Shown here in pieces: positions 50,363-62,771 of a stretch of DNA of 64,000 nt (positions are counted from its first letter, which is position 1; the number at the start of each line of letters is the position of its first letter). This stretch comes from Rhizopus arrhizus (Eukaryota > Mucoromycota > Mucoromycetes > Mucorales > Rhizopodaceae): assembly GCA_024220505.1 (NCBI GenBank), contig JAKZZE010000010.1:1550001-1614000 (forward strand), read 5' to 3'. Under the pieces are notes generated by a model. It was not told the DNA's origin and made no database searches. It saw only the letters and a list, made by a program, of their open reading frames with translations. A program made the translations under genes and the position numbers.

Positions 50363-52672
50363 ATGGTTCTTGCTACTAACCTTGGTTTCCCCTACGTCGG
50401 TTCTCAACGTGAACTCAAGAAATCTGTCGAAGCCTACTGGTCTGGCAAGATCTCTGCTGACGACCTCAAAGCAGCTTACTCAAAGATTCAAGAAGCTCAC
50501 TGGAAATTGCAAAAGGAAAAGGGCTTGGACCACATTCCTTCTGGTGAATTCACTCTTTATGACCGTGTTTTGGATACTGCCCATCAATTCGGTGCTATTC
50601 CTCAACGCTACCAACACATCAAGGATCCTCTTCAACAATTCTTTGCTATGGGTCGTGGTCTTCAAAAGCCTGCTACCGAAACATCTGAAAAGATTGATGT
50701 TCCCGCTCAAGAAATGAAGAAGTGGTTCGATACCAACTACCATTTTATCGTTCCCGAATTAGAACCCAACCAATCTTTCAAGTTGCAAAACCCTCGTGCT
50801 GTTGAACAATACAATGCTGCCAAGGCTATCGGTATCGAGACTCGTCCTGTCTTGGTTGGTCCCGTCACCTTCCTTCACTTGGCTAAGGCTGCTAAGGGCT
50901 TTGAAGAATTCGATACTCTTTCTCTCTTGCCTCAATTGTTGCCTCTCTATGTTGAACTCCTCAAGCAATTGGAAGCTGCTGGTGCTCAATGGGTTCAAAT
51001 CGATGAACCTGCTCTTATCCTCGACTTGCCCGCCAACGTCAAGGCTGCCTTTGAAGAAGCTTACAAGACCATCAAGGCTCAAACCAACATCAAGGTTCTC
51101 GTTGCTGCTTACTTTGGCCGTGTTGAAGACAATGTTACTGGTCTCTTGTCTCACGTTGATGCCATCCATCTTGACTTGGTCCGTGCTCCTCAAGAATTAG
51201 ATGTTGTCTTGCCTCTTCTCAAGAACAACCAAGTCTTGTCTCTTGGTCTTGTCGATGGTCGTAACATCTGGATCAACAACTTGGCTCAATCCATTGAAAC
51301 TGCTCAAAAGGCCGTTCAAGCTCTTGGTCAAGACCGTGTCTTCATCGCTCCCTCTTGTTCTTTGGCTCACTCTCCTTTCTCCACCTCTTTTGAAAAGAAG
51401 ATTGCTGCCGAAAACCCCGAGTTGTTCAGCTGGTTGTCCTTCTCTGTTGAAAAAACTCAAGAAATCGTGACCATCGCCAAGGCCCTCCGTGGTGGTGCTG
51501 ACTCTGTCAAGGAAGCTTTGGACAAGAATGCTGCTGCTGTCGAATCTCGTCGTACCTCTCGTCAAACTGTCAATCCTGAAGTTCGTGACCGTGCCTCCAA
51601 GATTCCTGCTGAAGCCTGGAAGCGTCCCAATGCTTTCCCTGTTCGTCGTGAAGCTCAAGTCAAGAAGCTCAAGTTGCCTATTTTCCCTACTACCACCATC
51701 GGTTCTTTCCCTCAAACCAAGGAAATTCGTGTCGCTCGTCAAAAGCACAACAAGGGTGAATTGTCTTCTGCTGACTATGATGCTTTCATCAAATCTGAAA
51801 TGAAGAAGATGGTCGAATTCCAAGAAAAGGTCGGTTTGGACGTCTTTGTTCACGGTGAACCCGAACGTAACGATATGGTTGAACACTTTGGTCACCTTCT
51901 TCACGGTTATGGTTTCACTGAAAACGGCTGGGTTGTCTCTTACGGTTCTCGTTGTGTCAAGCCTCCTGTCATCTATGGTGATGTCTCTCGTCGTGGTCCT
52001 ATGACTATTGCTGAAATCTCTTATGCTCAATCATTAACCTCTAAGCCTATGAAGGGTATGTTGACCGGTCCTGTTACCATGATGAAGTGGTCCTTTGTTC
52101 GTGATGATCTTCCATTGAACCAAATCTGTGCTCAAATCGGTTTGGCCCTTCGTGATGAAGTTGTTGACTTGGAATCTGCTGGTATCCCCTGTATTCAAGT
52201 TGATGAACCTGCTATCCGTGAAGGTTTGCCTATCCGTCGTGCTGATTGGGAAGCTTATCTTGAATGGTCTGTTGGTTGTTTCCGTTTGTCTACCGCTGGT
52301 GTTCGTGATGAAACTCAAATCCACACTCACATGTGTTACTCTGACTTCAATGATATCTTCCCTGCCATTGCTGCCTTGGATGCTGATGTGATCACTATTG
52401 AAAACAGTAAGTCTCAAGAACGTCTTTTGGAAGTCTTCAAGACCCAAGGTTATCCTCAAGAAGTCGGTCCTGGTGTCTTTGATATTCATTCTCCTCGTGT
52501 GCCTGGTGTTGAGGAAATGAAGGAAAAGATTGATGGTGTTATCAAGTACATTCCCAAAGAACGTGTCTGGGTCAACCCTGATTGTGGTTTGAAGACTCGT
52601 GGATGGAAAGAAACCGAAGCTGCCTTAGTCAACATGGTCGAAGTCGCCAAGCAACTCCGTTCTTTGTACTAA
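50363..52672 (+). CDS. MET6: Cobalamin-independent methionine synthase
   Basis: Single long exon, 769 residues (yeast Met6: 767). It transfers a methyl group from methyl-tetrahydrofolate polyglutamate to homocysteine to make methionine in the cytosol. The N-terminal barrel starts NLGFPYVGSQRELKK. The C-terminal barrel has the zinc/homocysteine site, including FPTTTIGSFPQTKEIR, HGEPERNDMVEHFG, IQVDEPAIREGLP, HTHMCYSDFNDI (His and Cys ligands) and NPDCGLKTRGWKE (Cys ligand). All look intact. Codon use is highly biased, which produces long shadow ORFs on both strands, as expected for a very abundant protein. An in-frame ATG at 50333 would add ten leader-encoded residues and is not favoured. Confidence 0.98.
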   Translation: MVLATNLGFPYVGSQRELKKSVEAYWSGKISADDLKAAYSKIQEAHWKLQKEKGLDHIPSGEFTLYDRVLDTAHQFGAIPQRYQHIKDPLQQFFAMGRGLQKPATETSEKIDVPAQEMKKWFDTNYHFIVPELEPNQSFKLQNPRAVEQYNAAKAIGIETRPVLVGPVTFLHLAKAAKGFEEFDTLSLLPQLLPLYVELLKQLEAAGAQWVQIDEPALILDLPANVKAAFEEAYKTIKAQTNIKVLVAAYFGRVEDNVTGLLSHVDAIHLDLVRAPQELDVVLPLLKNNQVLSLGLVDGRNIWINNLAQSIETAQKAVQALGQDRVFIAPSCSLAHSPFSTSFEKKIAAENPELFSWLSFSVEKTQEIVTIAKALRGGADSVKEALDKNAAAVESRRTSRQTVNPEVRDRASKIPAEAWKRPNAFPVRREAQVKKLKLPIFPTTTIGSFPQTKEIRVARQKHNKGELSSADYDAFIKSEMKKMVEFQEKVGLDVFVHGEPERNDMVEHFGHLLHGYGFTENGWVVSYGSRCVKPPVIYGDVSRRGPMTIAEISYAQSLTSKPMKGMLTGPVTMMKWSFVRDDLPLNQICAQIGLALRDEVVDLESAGIPCIQVDEPAIREGLPIRRADWEAYLEWSVGCFRLSTAGVRDETQIHTHMCYSDFNDIFPAIAALDADVITIENSKSQERLLEVFKTQGYPQEVGPGVFDIHSPRVPGVEEMKEKIDGVIKYIPKERVWVNPDCGLKTRGWKETEAALVNMVEVAKQLRSLY

Positions 52673-53335
52673 GTCTTTTCTCAATAAGTTCAACACTGTA
52701 ATCTATTAGATATTATTCTCATCATCATGCCTTGTATAAAAAGTTCAACACTGTAATATAGTTTATTAAATGTATTTTGTATCATTTGTTTAAAAAATAA
52801 AAAGAAGCACTTACAATTTTTAAAAATACTTTAAAATTTTTATTATTTTGTTTCAAGTTTATAGTCTTATCCACCTAATTTTTGTTTATTTTTTAGGCAT
52901 AATCTTTTCCTAAGTGATGAATGACATTATAATATCTCAAGACTGAGCGAACTCTATCATTTTATTTCTCATTCTTACAGATGCTTAGATAACTGCTACA
53001 ACGGAGAGAAGATATAAGATTCTTTTCTAGTATTCTCCATCAATTCATCTAAAGTGTATATGTATATAAATGCAGAAAATCTATCCTTCAATTTCTTTAT
53101 TGACACCAGCTCCTGTCTGTACACCCACAGTATAATAACACTTACTTCAATACAATGCCATATTTATTAATGTTATTTTAATATCATTAAAAAACAGTTT
53201 AATAATGTAATAAAGCGTTCGACCTTGTTTAGTTCCTTTTAATGACTTTGTAAAAAAAAAGAAGAAAAAAAAACATCAATAGTTTGGATGCTTTTTTCTA
53301 TTTGAAGATATACGATATTTATGCATCATCAATGT

Positions 53336-53375
<40 letters not shown>

Positions 53376-55615
53376 AAAGTTTCATGTCTATTCAGGACTA
53401 CCAATTAATCCTCATTCTGATTAAAGAATAAAGATATTTACCATGATATCTGGCAAAATGTTCATGGTTTGAATTTGTACATTTCATAAAACTGACAATG
53501 CCATCTTTAATTTTTTATTTATCATACTATTCCACAATGTCATACCAAAGAACTCTATTAAAGCTAGCCATACTTTCTTTTCATATGCTAGGTAGAATTC
53601 GACTTCGTCTCACTCTGTTTTTTCTGCTAGTATGGTCTCAACTTTAATCCTGAAAGAAATAATCTCTTTCATGTTTAAGTCACTGATAAAAAGCTGAGAT
53701 AGTATGCTATTTGCCAGTCGAAACTTATCATACTTCAAGCTTTGTTTGATCTTTGAATTTACGTAGTCTTCATCATCTATGACTGTAACAACACCTTTGT
53801 CATCAAGAATAAGAACCTTTAAACTAATTACTTATCAAATACTTAGGTAAGTTAAAGTAGTGATAAAATACAAATTATGAAATTATTTGAATACACTTTC
53901 AGAATAGTATTATCGTGTGATTGATAATGTTTGTCTCAGAAATTATTGGACTACTTATCCTGTTTAGACTACTTTCAATTGCATTTATGGGCTCTGGACT
54001 GCCAGGCTAGATGATTAAAGTGCATTCAGTTCGGCTGTGCCTTTTTAAACAATCGATATATATATCTTCTTAGTTATCTCAACTATGTCTTCGACAATAT
54101 TCTCAATCGTATCTTGTACTTCATCCTGTACTTGTCTTCATTTTTCTTCAACTGAAGGGCGTTTTCTTTATTTGGCATATCAAGAGAGCATGGGAAAAGT
54201 ACATAAGATCAGATATCAAAGCTGTTAACTCTATAATAAAGATTCTACAAGCATATTCTATAACTAGATTTATCCCAAATGCTATGATTATGTTACCAAG
54301 TTTAATTCTTTTAAGGCTGGATTACAGGAAAAAATTCTTTGTCTTTTTAATTTGTTACTATAAGCAAAAACAATTATGAGTTCATTCTTGGAGAAAAGAT
54401 GCGGCTTTATTACCAATAACTATATTGAATCATATTATAGTTAGTTAAAGTCGTATTAATTTGATCGCATAGGTATACTCATATGGACAGAATGATCTGT
54501 GTTCTTTTAAAAGTTGTATCATTGACTGTCGCAAGATGCTGTACGTGTACACTAATGCAAAAAAAGATTGTTTTTATCAACGAAAAAAGAAGAAAAAAAG
54601 CAAATAGTATTGGTGCTAATAAATAAATTTATGTAATCACTGAAACAGAGATAATAAAAGTTGTTTAATTTTTTATAACATAATTTAAGTATTACTTTTA
54701 AATAGTCTTTTGGATATGAAACCTTTTTTGACCTAGCCCTACTTGTACTGTTAACTATCTTCTGACTTGTTCACACACTGATCAAGCTGAGCTACACAAA
54801 CGTGTCTTTCTTGCTTTAACAATAAAAGGATCCTTTATGCTGCTAGAAAAATTAATTTTTTTAACAGTCTCAATGAGGAAGGTTTAGTTGATAATAACAG
54901 TCTGGAATTACAAGGAACGTACAGCAATGTTGCCTCTGAATTATCAAACAAGTTTTCTTTCTTTTGAGAAGCACAGTAACAAACTTGAGATGTTGAATGA
55001 CAGAAAACCTAAGTAGAATATACGATAATGCTATCTTACCCAACTCGGCTACTAACAGATCCATAATTCAGTTTTTCCGTGACTGCTCAAAAGTAGGAGA
55101 GGATCTAAAGGTTTTCTGTTTCGTGATACCCGCAAATTAGCGCCGTGAGCGCCGTAAGAAATCATTTATTCAAAATAGCACTGATAAGTTTAGTTATTGT
55201 TGCTCCGGGTAAATACGAACCGGATAATTTTTTTTCTACATTTTTTCTGTAAATTTTGCTACATTTGTTAATAGCTTATATGGTTCGATCTCTTTTGCCT
55301 TTTTATAACAGAAATAAGCAGCGGTCTTGCAAGAATACATCGTCGTTTTTGTGTCGATAAAAGTTGCTAAATAGTACTTCCGGATTTTTAAATCCAATTG
55401 AAATTATTTTCGTGTTACCGCTTTTTTTAGTATTTTTTCACCTTTTTTTCAGATAATTTTTCCCTTCCTTTCTTCTTCTTACAAAAGTACAGGGGAACTT
55501 GTTTAATATTACAAAGAAAGATATTTCTAATTTTTAAACACTTTAATTCCTCTCCTTTTCTTTGCTTTTGCTAATTTTAATATTTAATATAATTTATTTT
55601 GGCAGATAATAAACA
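52673..55615. other. Long gene-poor region with traces of decayed coding sequence
   Basis: A T-run of 36 is at 53338-53373. On the minus strand about 53820-53520 a protein-like frame (LILDDKGVVTVIDDEDYVNS, then KVETILAEKTE, a stop, DEVEFYLAYEKKVWLA) is visible. About 55064-54870 another (MDLLVAELGKIALSY) appears, with frame changes after it. Neither has a recognised family. The last 100 nt are the ERG5 leader. The rest shows nothing. Confidence 0.45.
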
Positions 55616-57385
55616 ATGTCAGCATCACCAAGGTAACCAAGAAAAAATAAATAAACAAAAATTTACTTATCAATAAAAAATAGCTTATTTAATCCTCGTT
55701 CTATTGAATCTGCGAAAAATGCAATCAATTCCTTTGTCAAATCAGCTCTGAATACGCAACCTTCTACAACTGTCCTCGTTTGCTCTGCTTTGGTTGGATT
55801 GTTCGCTTATGAACAATACGTTTATTTGAAAAAGAAAAGATCTTTACCTGGTCCCTTTTTCAAGATACCTATCATTGGTGCCTTTATGGATTCTCTTTAT
55901 CCTACATTTGAAGGCTATATGAGTAAATGGAAAAGCGGTGAATTATCTTGTGTGAGTGTATTTGACAGGTAAAGAAAAAAAAAAAAAAAACAAAAAAAAA
56001 AGAAAAACTCAAAGAAAATAGATTTGTGGTGATTGCTTCCACATGTGAATTAAGCCGAAAGATATTAAACGCTCCTGCTTATGCAGAGCCTGCTGTAGTC
56101 GATTCTATGAAACATATCTTGTGTGCCGATAATTGGGTATTTTTAAGTGGAAAGGCACATGTCGATTATCGTAAGGGATTGAATGTTCTCTTTACACGTA
56201 GAGCCCTTGGGTAATAATTCATTTATAACAAAAAAAAAAAAGTGATACTTATACGGATGTGTTGCAGAATTTATATTCCTATTCAAGAAAGAGTTTATCA
56301 AAAGCACTTCGATGAATGGCTCTCATTAGATGGAAAATCTGAACAATATCAATTACGTTTCCGTGAGATTAACATGGAAGCCTCTCTTCGTGTCTTTTTG
56401 GGTGATTACATGTCCGATCAAGTCGCAGAACAGATCTCTGAAGAATACTTTAATATTACTGCTGCCTTAGAACTTGTTAATTTCCCCATTCCTTTACCAG
56501 GCACCAAAGTCTATAAGGCTATTCAATCTCGCAAGTTCATTGTAAACCATTTTATTGAATGTATCAAGGACTGTCGTATTCGTATGGCTCAAGGTGGAGA
56601 AATTAAGTCAATGATGGATGCCTGGATTAGTTCAATGGCTGAATACGAAGTAGAATGTGAAAAGGCTGGAAAGCCTGCACCTAGAAAATTCGATGACCGT
56701 GAAGTTGCCTTGACCATCTTGACCTTTTTATTCGCCTCTCAAGATGCTACCTCCTCCGCCTTGACTTGGGCCTTCCAACTCTTGGCTGATCACCCTGATG
56801 TGCTTGAAAAAGTTTACCAAGAACAATTGAGATTAAGAAAAGATAACCTTCAACAAGAATTATCTTTGGAATTAATGGAAGAATCCACTTATTTGCGTCA
56901 AGTTGTCAAGGAGATCTTGCGTCTTCGTCCTCCAGTCTTGATGGTACCTTATCAAACTGTCCGTGAATGGCCTATCACTCCCAGCTATACAATCCCTAAG
57001 AAATGTAAGTGTTATAAATGTGTATATGAACGTATGTGTATATTAATTGCCTAAAATAGCCATGGTTATTCCTACTACTTATCCTGCTCTTCATGATCCT
57101 GTTGCTTATCCTAATCCTGATGCCTTTGACCCTGATCGTTGGGGACCTGAAGGTATTGCCGAAAAGCATCCCAAGAATTTCATGGTCTTCGGTAATGGAC
57201 CTCACCATTGTTTGGGTAAGGAATACGCCATGATGCATTTGATGGCTGTTATTGCTCAAGCCACCGTTCGAATGGAATGGACACATACTCGTACAGAAAA
57301 GAGTGATGATATTTCTATCTTTGCTACTATTTATCCTCAAGATGGTTGTATCATGAGCTTCAAACCTAGAACTATTACAAACTAA
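55616..57385 (+). CDS. ERG5: Sterol C-22 desaturase, cytochrome P450 CYP61
   Basis: Five exons (55616-55632, 55684-55968, 56022-56210, 56268-57004, 57060-57385) give 517 residues. One N-terminal membrane anchor ([18 protein letters not shown]) precedes a Pro-rich hinge ([12 protein letters not shown]). Family marks are [19 protein letters not shown], the I-helix [16 protein letters not shown], the K-helix ExxR (EILRLRP), the DPDRWGPEG region and the heme loop [14 protein letters not shown] with the Cys ligand. CYP61 introduces the C22-C23 double bond in the side chain of ergosterol at the endoplasmic reticulum. Size matches yeast Erg5 (538). The first exon codes only five residues and two bases. 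Confidence 0.96.
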
Positions 57386-57465
57386 TTTTACATTTAATGC
57401 AACAACTATACACATTTATTCATAATATTAAAGAGTTTCCCTTTCCCCCCCTTTTTAATCACTCT

Positions 57466-58952
57466 TTATTGTCTTCTTTCTGCATCAAAAACAAGTTCGA
57501 ATTGAACGTAAGGTCGATAGTTGTTATCGTTTACGGATTGTAGGTCATGATCCAATATATCTTCTTCTTGCTGTTGCTTAATTGCCTGTCCATGTACACC
57601 TCCCAAACGACCATACTGAGCTACCATGATTTCGTCTACTTTTTTCTCAAATTTAGGGTTGGCCTAGTAATAACATGTAATCAGTCTACAATTCTTTAAG
57701 TTTCTGTAATATAGTCTTCACCGAAATGGCTACAGAGCAAAAATCAGGAGGCAATCCATAACGAAGAACAGATTCAACATAGACACGTAAAGCCTTTAAA
57801 TGTAACCAAGAAGCAAAAATTTCTCCAAAATTTGTCTTGGCTAAACGCAGTAACTCTGCCTGCTGCTCACGTTCCATCAATTCAGACTCTTCTAATTCTC
57901 TTTGCTGAGTTTGTAAGGCATCTTGATCATATTGGAAATCGCGAGGAATGAATCGTTCTTCTCTGGCTTTATGACAAAATTCATCAACAACACGCTGGAA
58001 AACGGTGACAGTGAATAAGCCAAATTCATCATCTTCAGTAATTTTGCTATTCAATAAAAATGTTAATAGATTTACTTTGGTTATTTTTTATTGTTGTTGC
58101 TCTCCTTACATGGAAGAACGAGGAACAACCATGTCAGTCAAAGTTTCATATTTGTTATTCCACTGCTTATAAAGTGATTTAGGAACAGCAACAATTAATG
58201 TAGTCAAAAACTCAGAGTTTAATACACAGTGCTGCTTCTTGACAATGCCGTTCAAGCTACGAACAGATAAATTGCCACTACAATCATTCTATTTAGATCT
58301 TGTTTCCCATCTTGTTGATATAAACTTACGTCTGTTTACGCTGTAATGTTTGAAGTGCGTTCTTTGTCTGTGTATATGCATTCAGCTTGCTTTTCATAAT
58401 ATTATCTACCGCAGTAACTTCCTACATAACATTCAATAGTAAGTTCTGTTGTTCTAATAACAATAATGCTTCTCGAAAAAACCTGATTCAAAGTGGCTGT
58501 TGTCTCTTGTAAAGATTTATCTGTACGATATTTCATTGTATTCCACTGAAAAGAAGAAACAAATTGATCCAAACTTTCTATATTAAACTATCAATAAACT
58601 CCCTTTAATATACGCGTCTATCCACTTTACTCTCATTGACTAATAAAAGTTCCTGCTGTTGTCCTTTGTTTAAGGAAGTCAAAATGTCTGTCAACTTGTT
58701 AACAGATTGTTCAAAAGCTGCGTCATATTTAACAAGTTCATCAGATAAAAGTACAAGTGCATCCAAAGTACCAATCTTTTTATATAAATGTTAATGAAGC
58801 TTTTGCTGAGAACATGCAAAAGAAACTTGTACCTTAAACTCGGGAATAATGTATTGATAAGTTTGTGCATAGTCTGCTAATTTCCCTCTAATGGTTAGAA
58901 AGGTATTTTGCTTGTCTCCTAAAGCAGGAACAGAAATAAATGTATATTTCAT
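57466..58952 (-). CDS. VMA5: V-type proton ATPase subunit C
   Basis: Minus strand, about eight exons. The first is 58952-58833 (MKYTFISVPALGDKQNTF) and the last about 57665-57466 (ending in FELVFDAERRQ). Central pieces include DALVLLSDELVKYDAAFEQS, RRWNTMKYRTDKSLQETT, LTTLIVAVPKSLYKQW, FGLFTVTVFQRVVDEF and FASWLHLKALRVYVESVLRYG, which is the most conserved subunit C block. About 380 residues, as usual for the family. Subunit C links the V1 and Vo sectors of the vacuolar proton pump and controls their reversible assembly. Intron positions between 58560 and 58060 are approximate. Confidence 0.93.
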
Positions 58953-59346
58953 AACGACTAAAAAAAGAGAAAGAGAAGGAAAAATAGCTGTATATGAGTG
59001 AAAGAGTGAGTATGTTTGCGGGGCTAAAAGTAGCGGGAGATGAATAAGGTTGTAGATACAAACTGTTTCATGTTTGAAATGGTATAAAAAGAGTATTTTG
59101 TGTGCTGCATAAAAAAAAAATCTACTCACTTTTTATTTAGTGTACACTTGAAAAAAGAAAAAAGAAACAACTACAAAAAGTAACGATGAAACCACCATTA
59201 GATGCCATTTACGGAAATCTGTTTACGCTTTTCTTTTTGGAAAAGAAGGTCACACAAACTTAACTTCCTATATATCATCATTGTCTCTAAGAAAACATCT
59301 TTCTTTCTTATATTCTCTCTATTAATAACATATATCTTGCATAATA
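58953..59346. promoter_or_regulatory. Divergent promoter of VMA5 and the CH-kinase gene
   Basis: 394 nt between two divergent start codons. Short A/T runs only. A 25-codon ORF at 59186 (MKPPLDAIYGNLFTLF) might be a small upstream ORF in the kinase leader. No TATA consensus is evident. Confidence 0.4.
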
Positions 59347-61727
59347 ATGAACACTACTCAAAGGAATCATGACGAAGAAGAAGTTAAACAATTCATATGC
59401 AGTACACTTCAAATACAACTGCCAAAAGGATCGCTTCAGGATATCTTAAAAGATGGTATTTTACTTTGTGAGTATGTATACTCAAAAGATAGAGTGAAAA
59501 ACAAGAAGGATGATAGAGTTTAACAAGCAACTTTTAGCTTAATTCAAAAACTTTCACCTAATGGACACATTGTAAAGAATGAGGGGAAGACAAAGTTTGC
59601 TTATGTAATAATGATAACAATAACATTGATTTTTTATCCTAATTGCATATTCTATGTGTATAGCAAGATAATATAGGGCAATTTCTTCGAGAAGCTGAAA
59701 GGGTAAAATAATATAAATATAATTTTATTTTTGCTAAGTTAATGAGCAGCTTCATATACCACAATCTGATTTATTCCAAACAGTCGATTTACTTGAAGGA
59801 AAAAGAATGCAAAGTGTAAGGATATTCATGTTTTGTTATTATTTATAATTAAAAGCTTTAAAGGTTATCTCTTGCTTATTAGCAATTCAAAGAATTATGC
59901 GAGATCGAAAATTAATACCTGATACCATCAGGTCAAAGAAGAAGAGTAGTAATACATTGTTCTTAACAACAGAGAAGAGACACAATGATCTTGCTAGATT
60001 GTTGCCATACAATAAAACTATAAAACAACAAGTGTGTGAAGGCTACGTTCGATCTCAGGTACACTCCATTTCATGCCAGACGCCTCCACCTTCACCACCC
60101 AGTACGCGAAGAAATTCTTCTGAAACAATAAACCAGTTGCCTGTTTATAATCAAGTCACTGCAGAGCAGATCATGACGAATAATAGAAAGACTTCATTAA
60201 AAAAAATGGGGTCTTGTGCAATCACAGTTCAAAATGAAGATGGAACACAATCTGTCTATGTAAACATGTTTGCTTTGGAGTAGTTTAATTAACTAACACA
60301 TTTATAGGCATTAGGTAAAAGTATTGGAAAAGGTCAATTCGGAGAAGTATTTGGTGGGTTAAATATGGATACTGGGGAATACGTAGCTATTAAAAGGATT
60401 AAACGAAATCAAATGGACTGCGATGATATGGTAATAATCGATCATTTTTTATAGTAAGTAATTAAAGAATATATGTCATAGAATGAAGTAGGTGTTTTGA
60501 AGCACTTGAATCATGAACATATTGTTCGATATAAAGGGTTTTCAAAAGACAAAGTATATATTAATATCATTCTGGAGTAAGTCTTTTTGTGTTCTTGCTT
60601 TTCATTGTAATAATTAATTTAACGTAAACAGATACGTAGAAATGGGATCACTCTTGAATAACATCAAGTCCTTTGGAAAATTTCCAGAGAAACTTGCAGC
60701 CTCTTATACATACAAAATTCTTTCGGGCCTTCACTATCTTCATTCACAACAGGTATAAATGAATTGTGCTTTTCTTGATTTATACTAAACCCACACTGCT
60801 TTTTCACTTAGGTTATTCATTGTGATTTAAAAGCTGCCAACATTCTTACCACAAAAACAGGTAGTTTGAAGCTAACCGATTTTGGTGTTTCACTTACTAT
60901 GAAAATGAAGGAGGATGAAGCAACAGGAGAGCCAGCGGGGACACCAAATTGGATGGCACCTGAAGTAATCAAACTTGCAGGAGCTTGTACAAAATCCGAT
61001 ATTTGGTCACTGGGATGTACCATAGTAGAGATGCTGACAGGCAAACCTCCTTATGCAGGTATGCATTCATTTGCTGCGTTGTATAAGATAGTGGAAGATA
61101 AAGAGCCTCCTATTCCCAAAAACTTGGATCTATCAAAAGTAATAAGACAGTTTGCTTTAGTCAACCAAAGGATACTTATATGCTTTATTATTACAGGAAG
61201 CAAAAGACTTTTTATCAATTTGTTTTAGAAAAAATCCAGAAGATAGACCAAATGCCTATGAATTGATGAAACACAAATGGGTAGAGCCTTTCTTTCAAAA
61301 AGATAGGTTATTGTTACTTAGGAAGAGCAAAAGTGTCAATTGCTTATCTTGTTCTCATCATAAACTCAGAGATAAGTACACTTTAAGATCACAAGCATGC
61401 AGTATTTGCTATCTAGTCATTGATGAAAGCATCAATGCAAAGCAATGTAAAGGTAAAGTGTATATCTATTTTTTTTTCTTTAGTTGGTAAAATAAGATTG
61501 TTAAAACCCCATATATAGATTGTAGCCAAATATTTCATACACATTGCATGTCAGATAATTACAAGTCTTTTATGCCACTACCATCACTGTCAGTTAACGA
61601 GCATCAGCAAATATACTATTTACCAGCTCTAAATCATAAAAAATTCAATTCAGAAGGTTATTTTCAAGCAAAAGGTGCTTCTAACTCAAGCAGGAACTTC
61701 AATATAAGATCTTCTATCATGACTTAA
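59347..61727 (+). CDS. CH domain, STE-type protein kinase and zinc-finger fusion
   Basis: Eleven exons (59347-59471, 59538-59604, 59664-59702, 59747-59815, 59864-60259, 60308-60430, 60482-60576, 60632-60752, 60812-61138, 61197-61452, 61519-61727) encode 608 residues, all joining in frame. Residues 8-115 are a calponin-homology domain (GSLQDILKDGILLC, DNIGQFLREAERLHIPQ, LFQTVDLLEGKRMQS). A Ser/Pro linker follows. The kinase spans about 233-490: GKGQFGEV, VAIKRIKR, VIHCDLKAANIL (HCD, not HRD), DFGVS, GTPNWMAPEV. It is of the STE11/Cdc7-SepH type. The C-terminus carries a C1/RING-like Cys/His cluster (CSICY, then CKDCSQIFHTHC). CH domains bind actin or mediate signalling, so an actin-linked MAPKKK-like kinase is inferred. 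Confidence 0.85.
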
Positions 61728-62200
61728 TAAACTTATTTGTTTATGAAAACGTCTTTTTTGAAGTCAGCAAGTGAAGCATGTAAAATATTGATATTGTATT
61801 GTCTAATATATCAAAATGATGGAAACAAGCGACAGCAAATTCAGACTGAACGCTATCTCAAGTAAAAAGGAGGGAGGGGAAGTACTTATCATGATCAGAA
61901 CCAAAATATGAAACCAAAATATTTTACCTTTTGAAAATGTTTTCAAACGCATACTCTTTGTGGATGGGTCCTATTAAACTTCTTGAATACACTTTTATCT
62001 GTGTACAAAAATAAGCATTTTAGTTATACCTTAATAACCTCTAATTTTATAGCTTAAATGCATAATTTTAGAATCACATGTAGATTCAAGGAGATAAAGA
62101 GCTGTTAGGTATGTTATATAAACTAAAGAATGAAAAAATTATAGTAGTCCATGTTTCTTTTGCCCTTTGTAAAATTAATGTTCTCTGTAAGATAAACTAA

Positions 62201-62246
<46 letters not shown>

Positions 62247-62413
62247 AAAGAAAAAGAACTTCTTATTGAGAAATGCTAAAATGTATATTATGTATTTGCT
62301 TGAAGTTATTTATGATTCTTTTTTTTATTCGTTATTTTTGTAAGCATATTTAAGCAACAACTGTCTTTTTTTGTAAATTCTCTCTCTTTTATAATTTTTT
62401 TCAAGAATATAAA
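61728..62413. other. Intergenic with a 43-A run
   Basis: No gene. A run of 43 A is at 62202-62244. The final 40 nt are the leader of the last gene. Confidence 0.6.
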
Positions 62414-62740
62414 ATGCACAGAAAGCTTGTCATCTATGTGATTTATTTAGCATACGTTCTATTTGGAATAAATGCTCACTCATGTGACCATATAAGAGGC
62501 ACTATTACTAAAGTTTACACTGTCAAACGCGATTTACACAGACATATCAAAACCATTCTTCAGACCATAGCAGCAACTCCTATCCCTACTTTTACTGAAA
62601 GTTTATATCATACCAATGCGAATTGTATTGATGGGGTACGTATAGTGTCTGTTGTCTTTGATGAGCAACGTCCTATTTACACTGCTGGCTTAAGACATAA
62701 AAAAGCAAAGCATCCTATGGAACTGTCAGGTATACAAAAG

Positions 62741-62771
<31 letters not shown>

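Noticed and set aside
50363..52672. Long ORFs on both strands inside MET6 (for example minus 52030-51197, 277 codons)
   Set aside because: They are shadows of a gene with extreme codon bias; their translations are low-complexity and match no protein.
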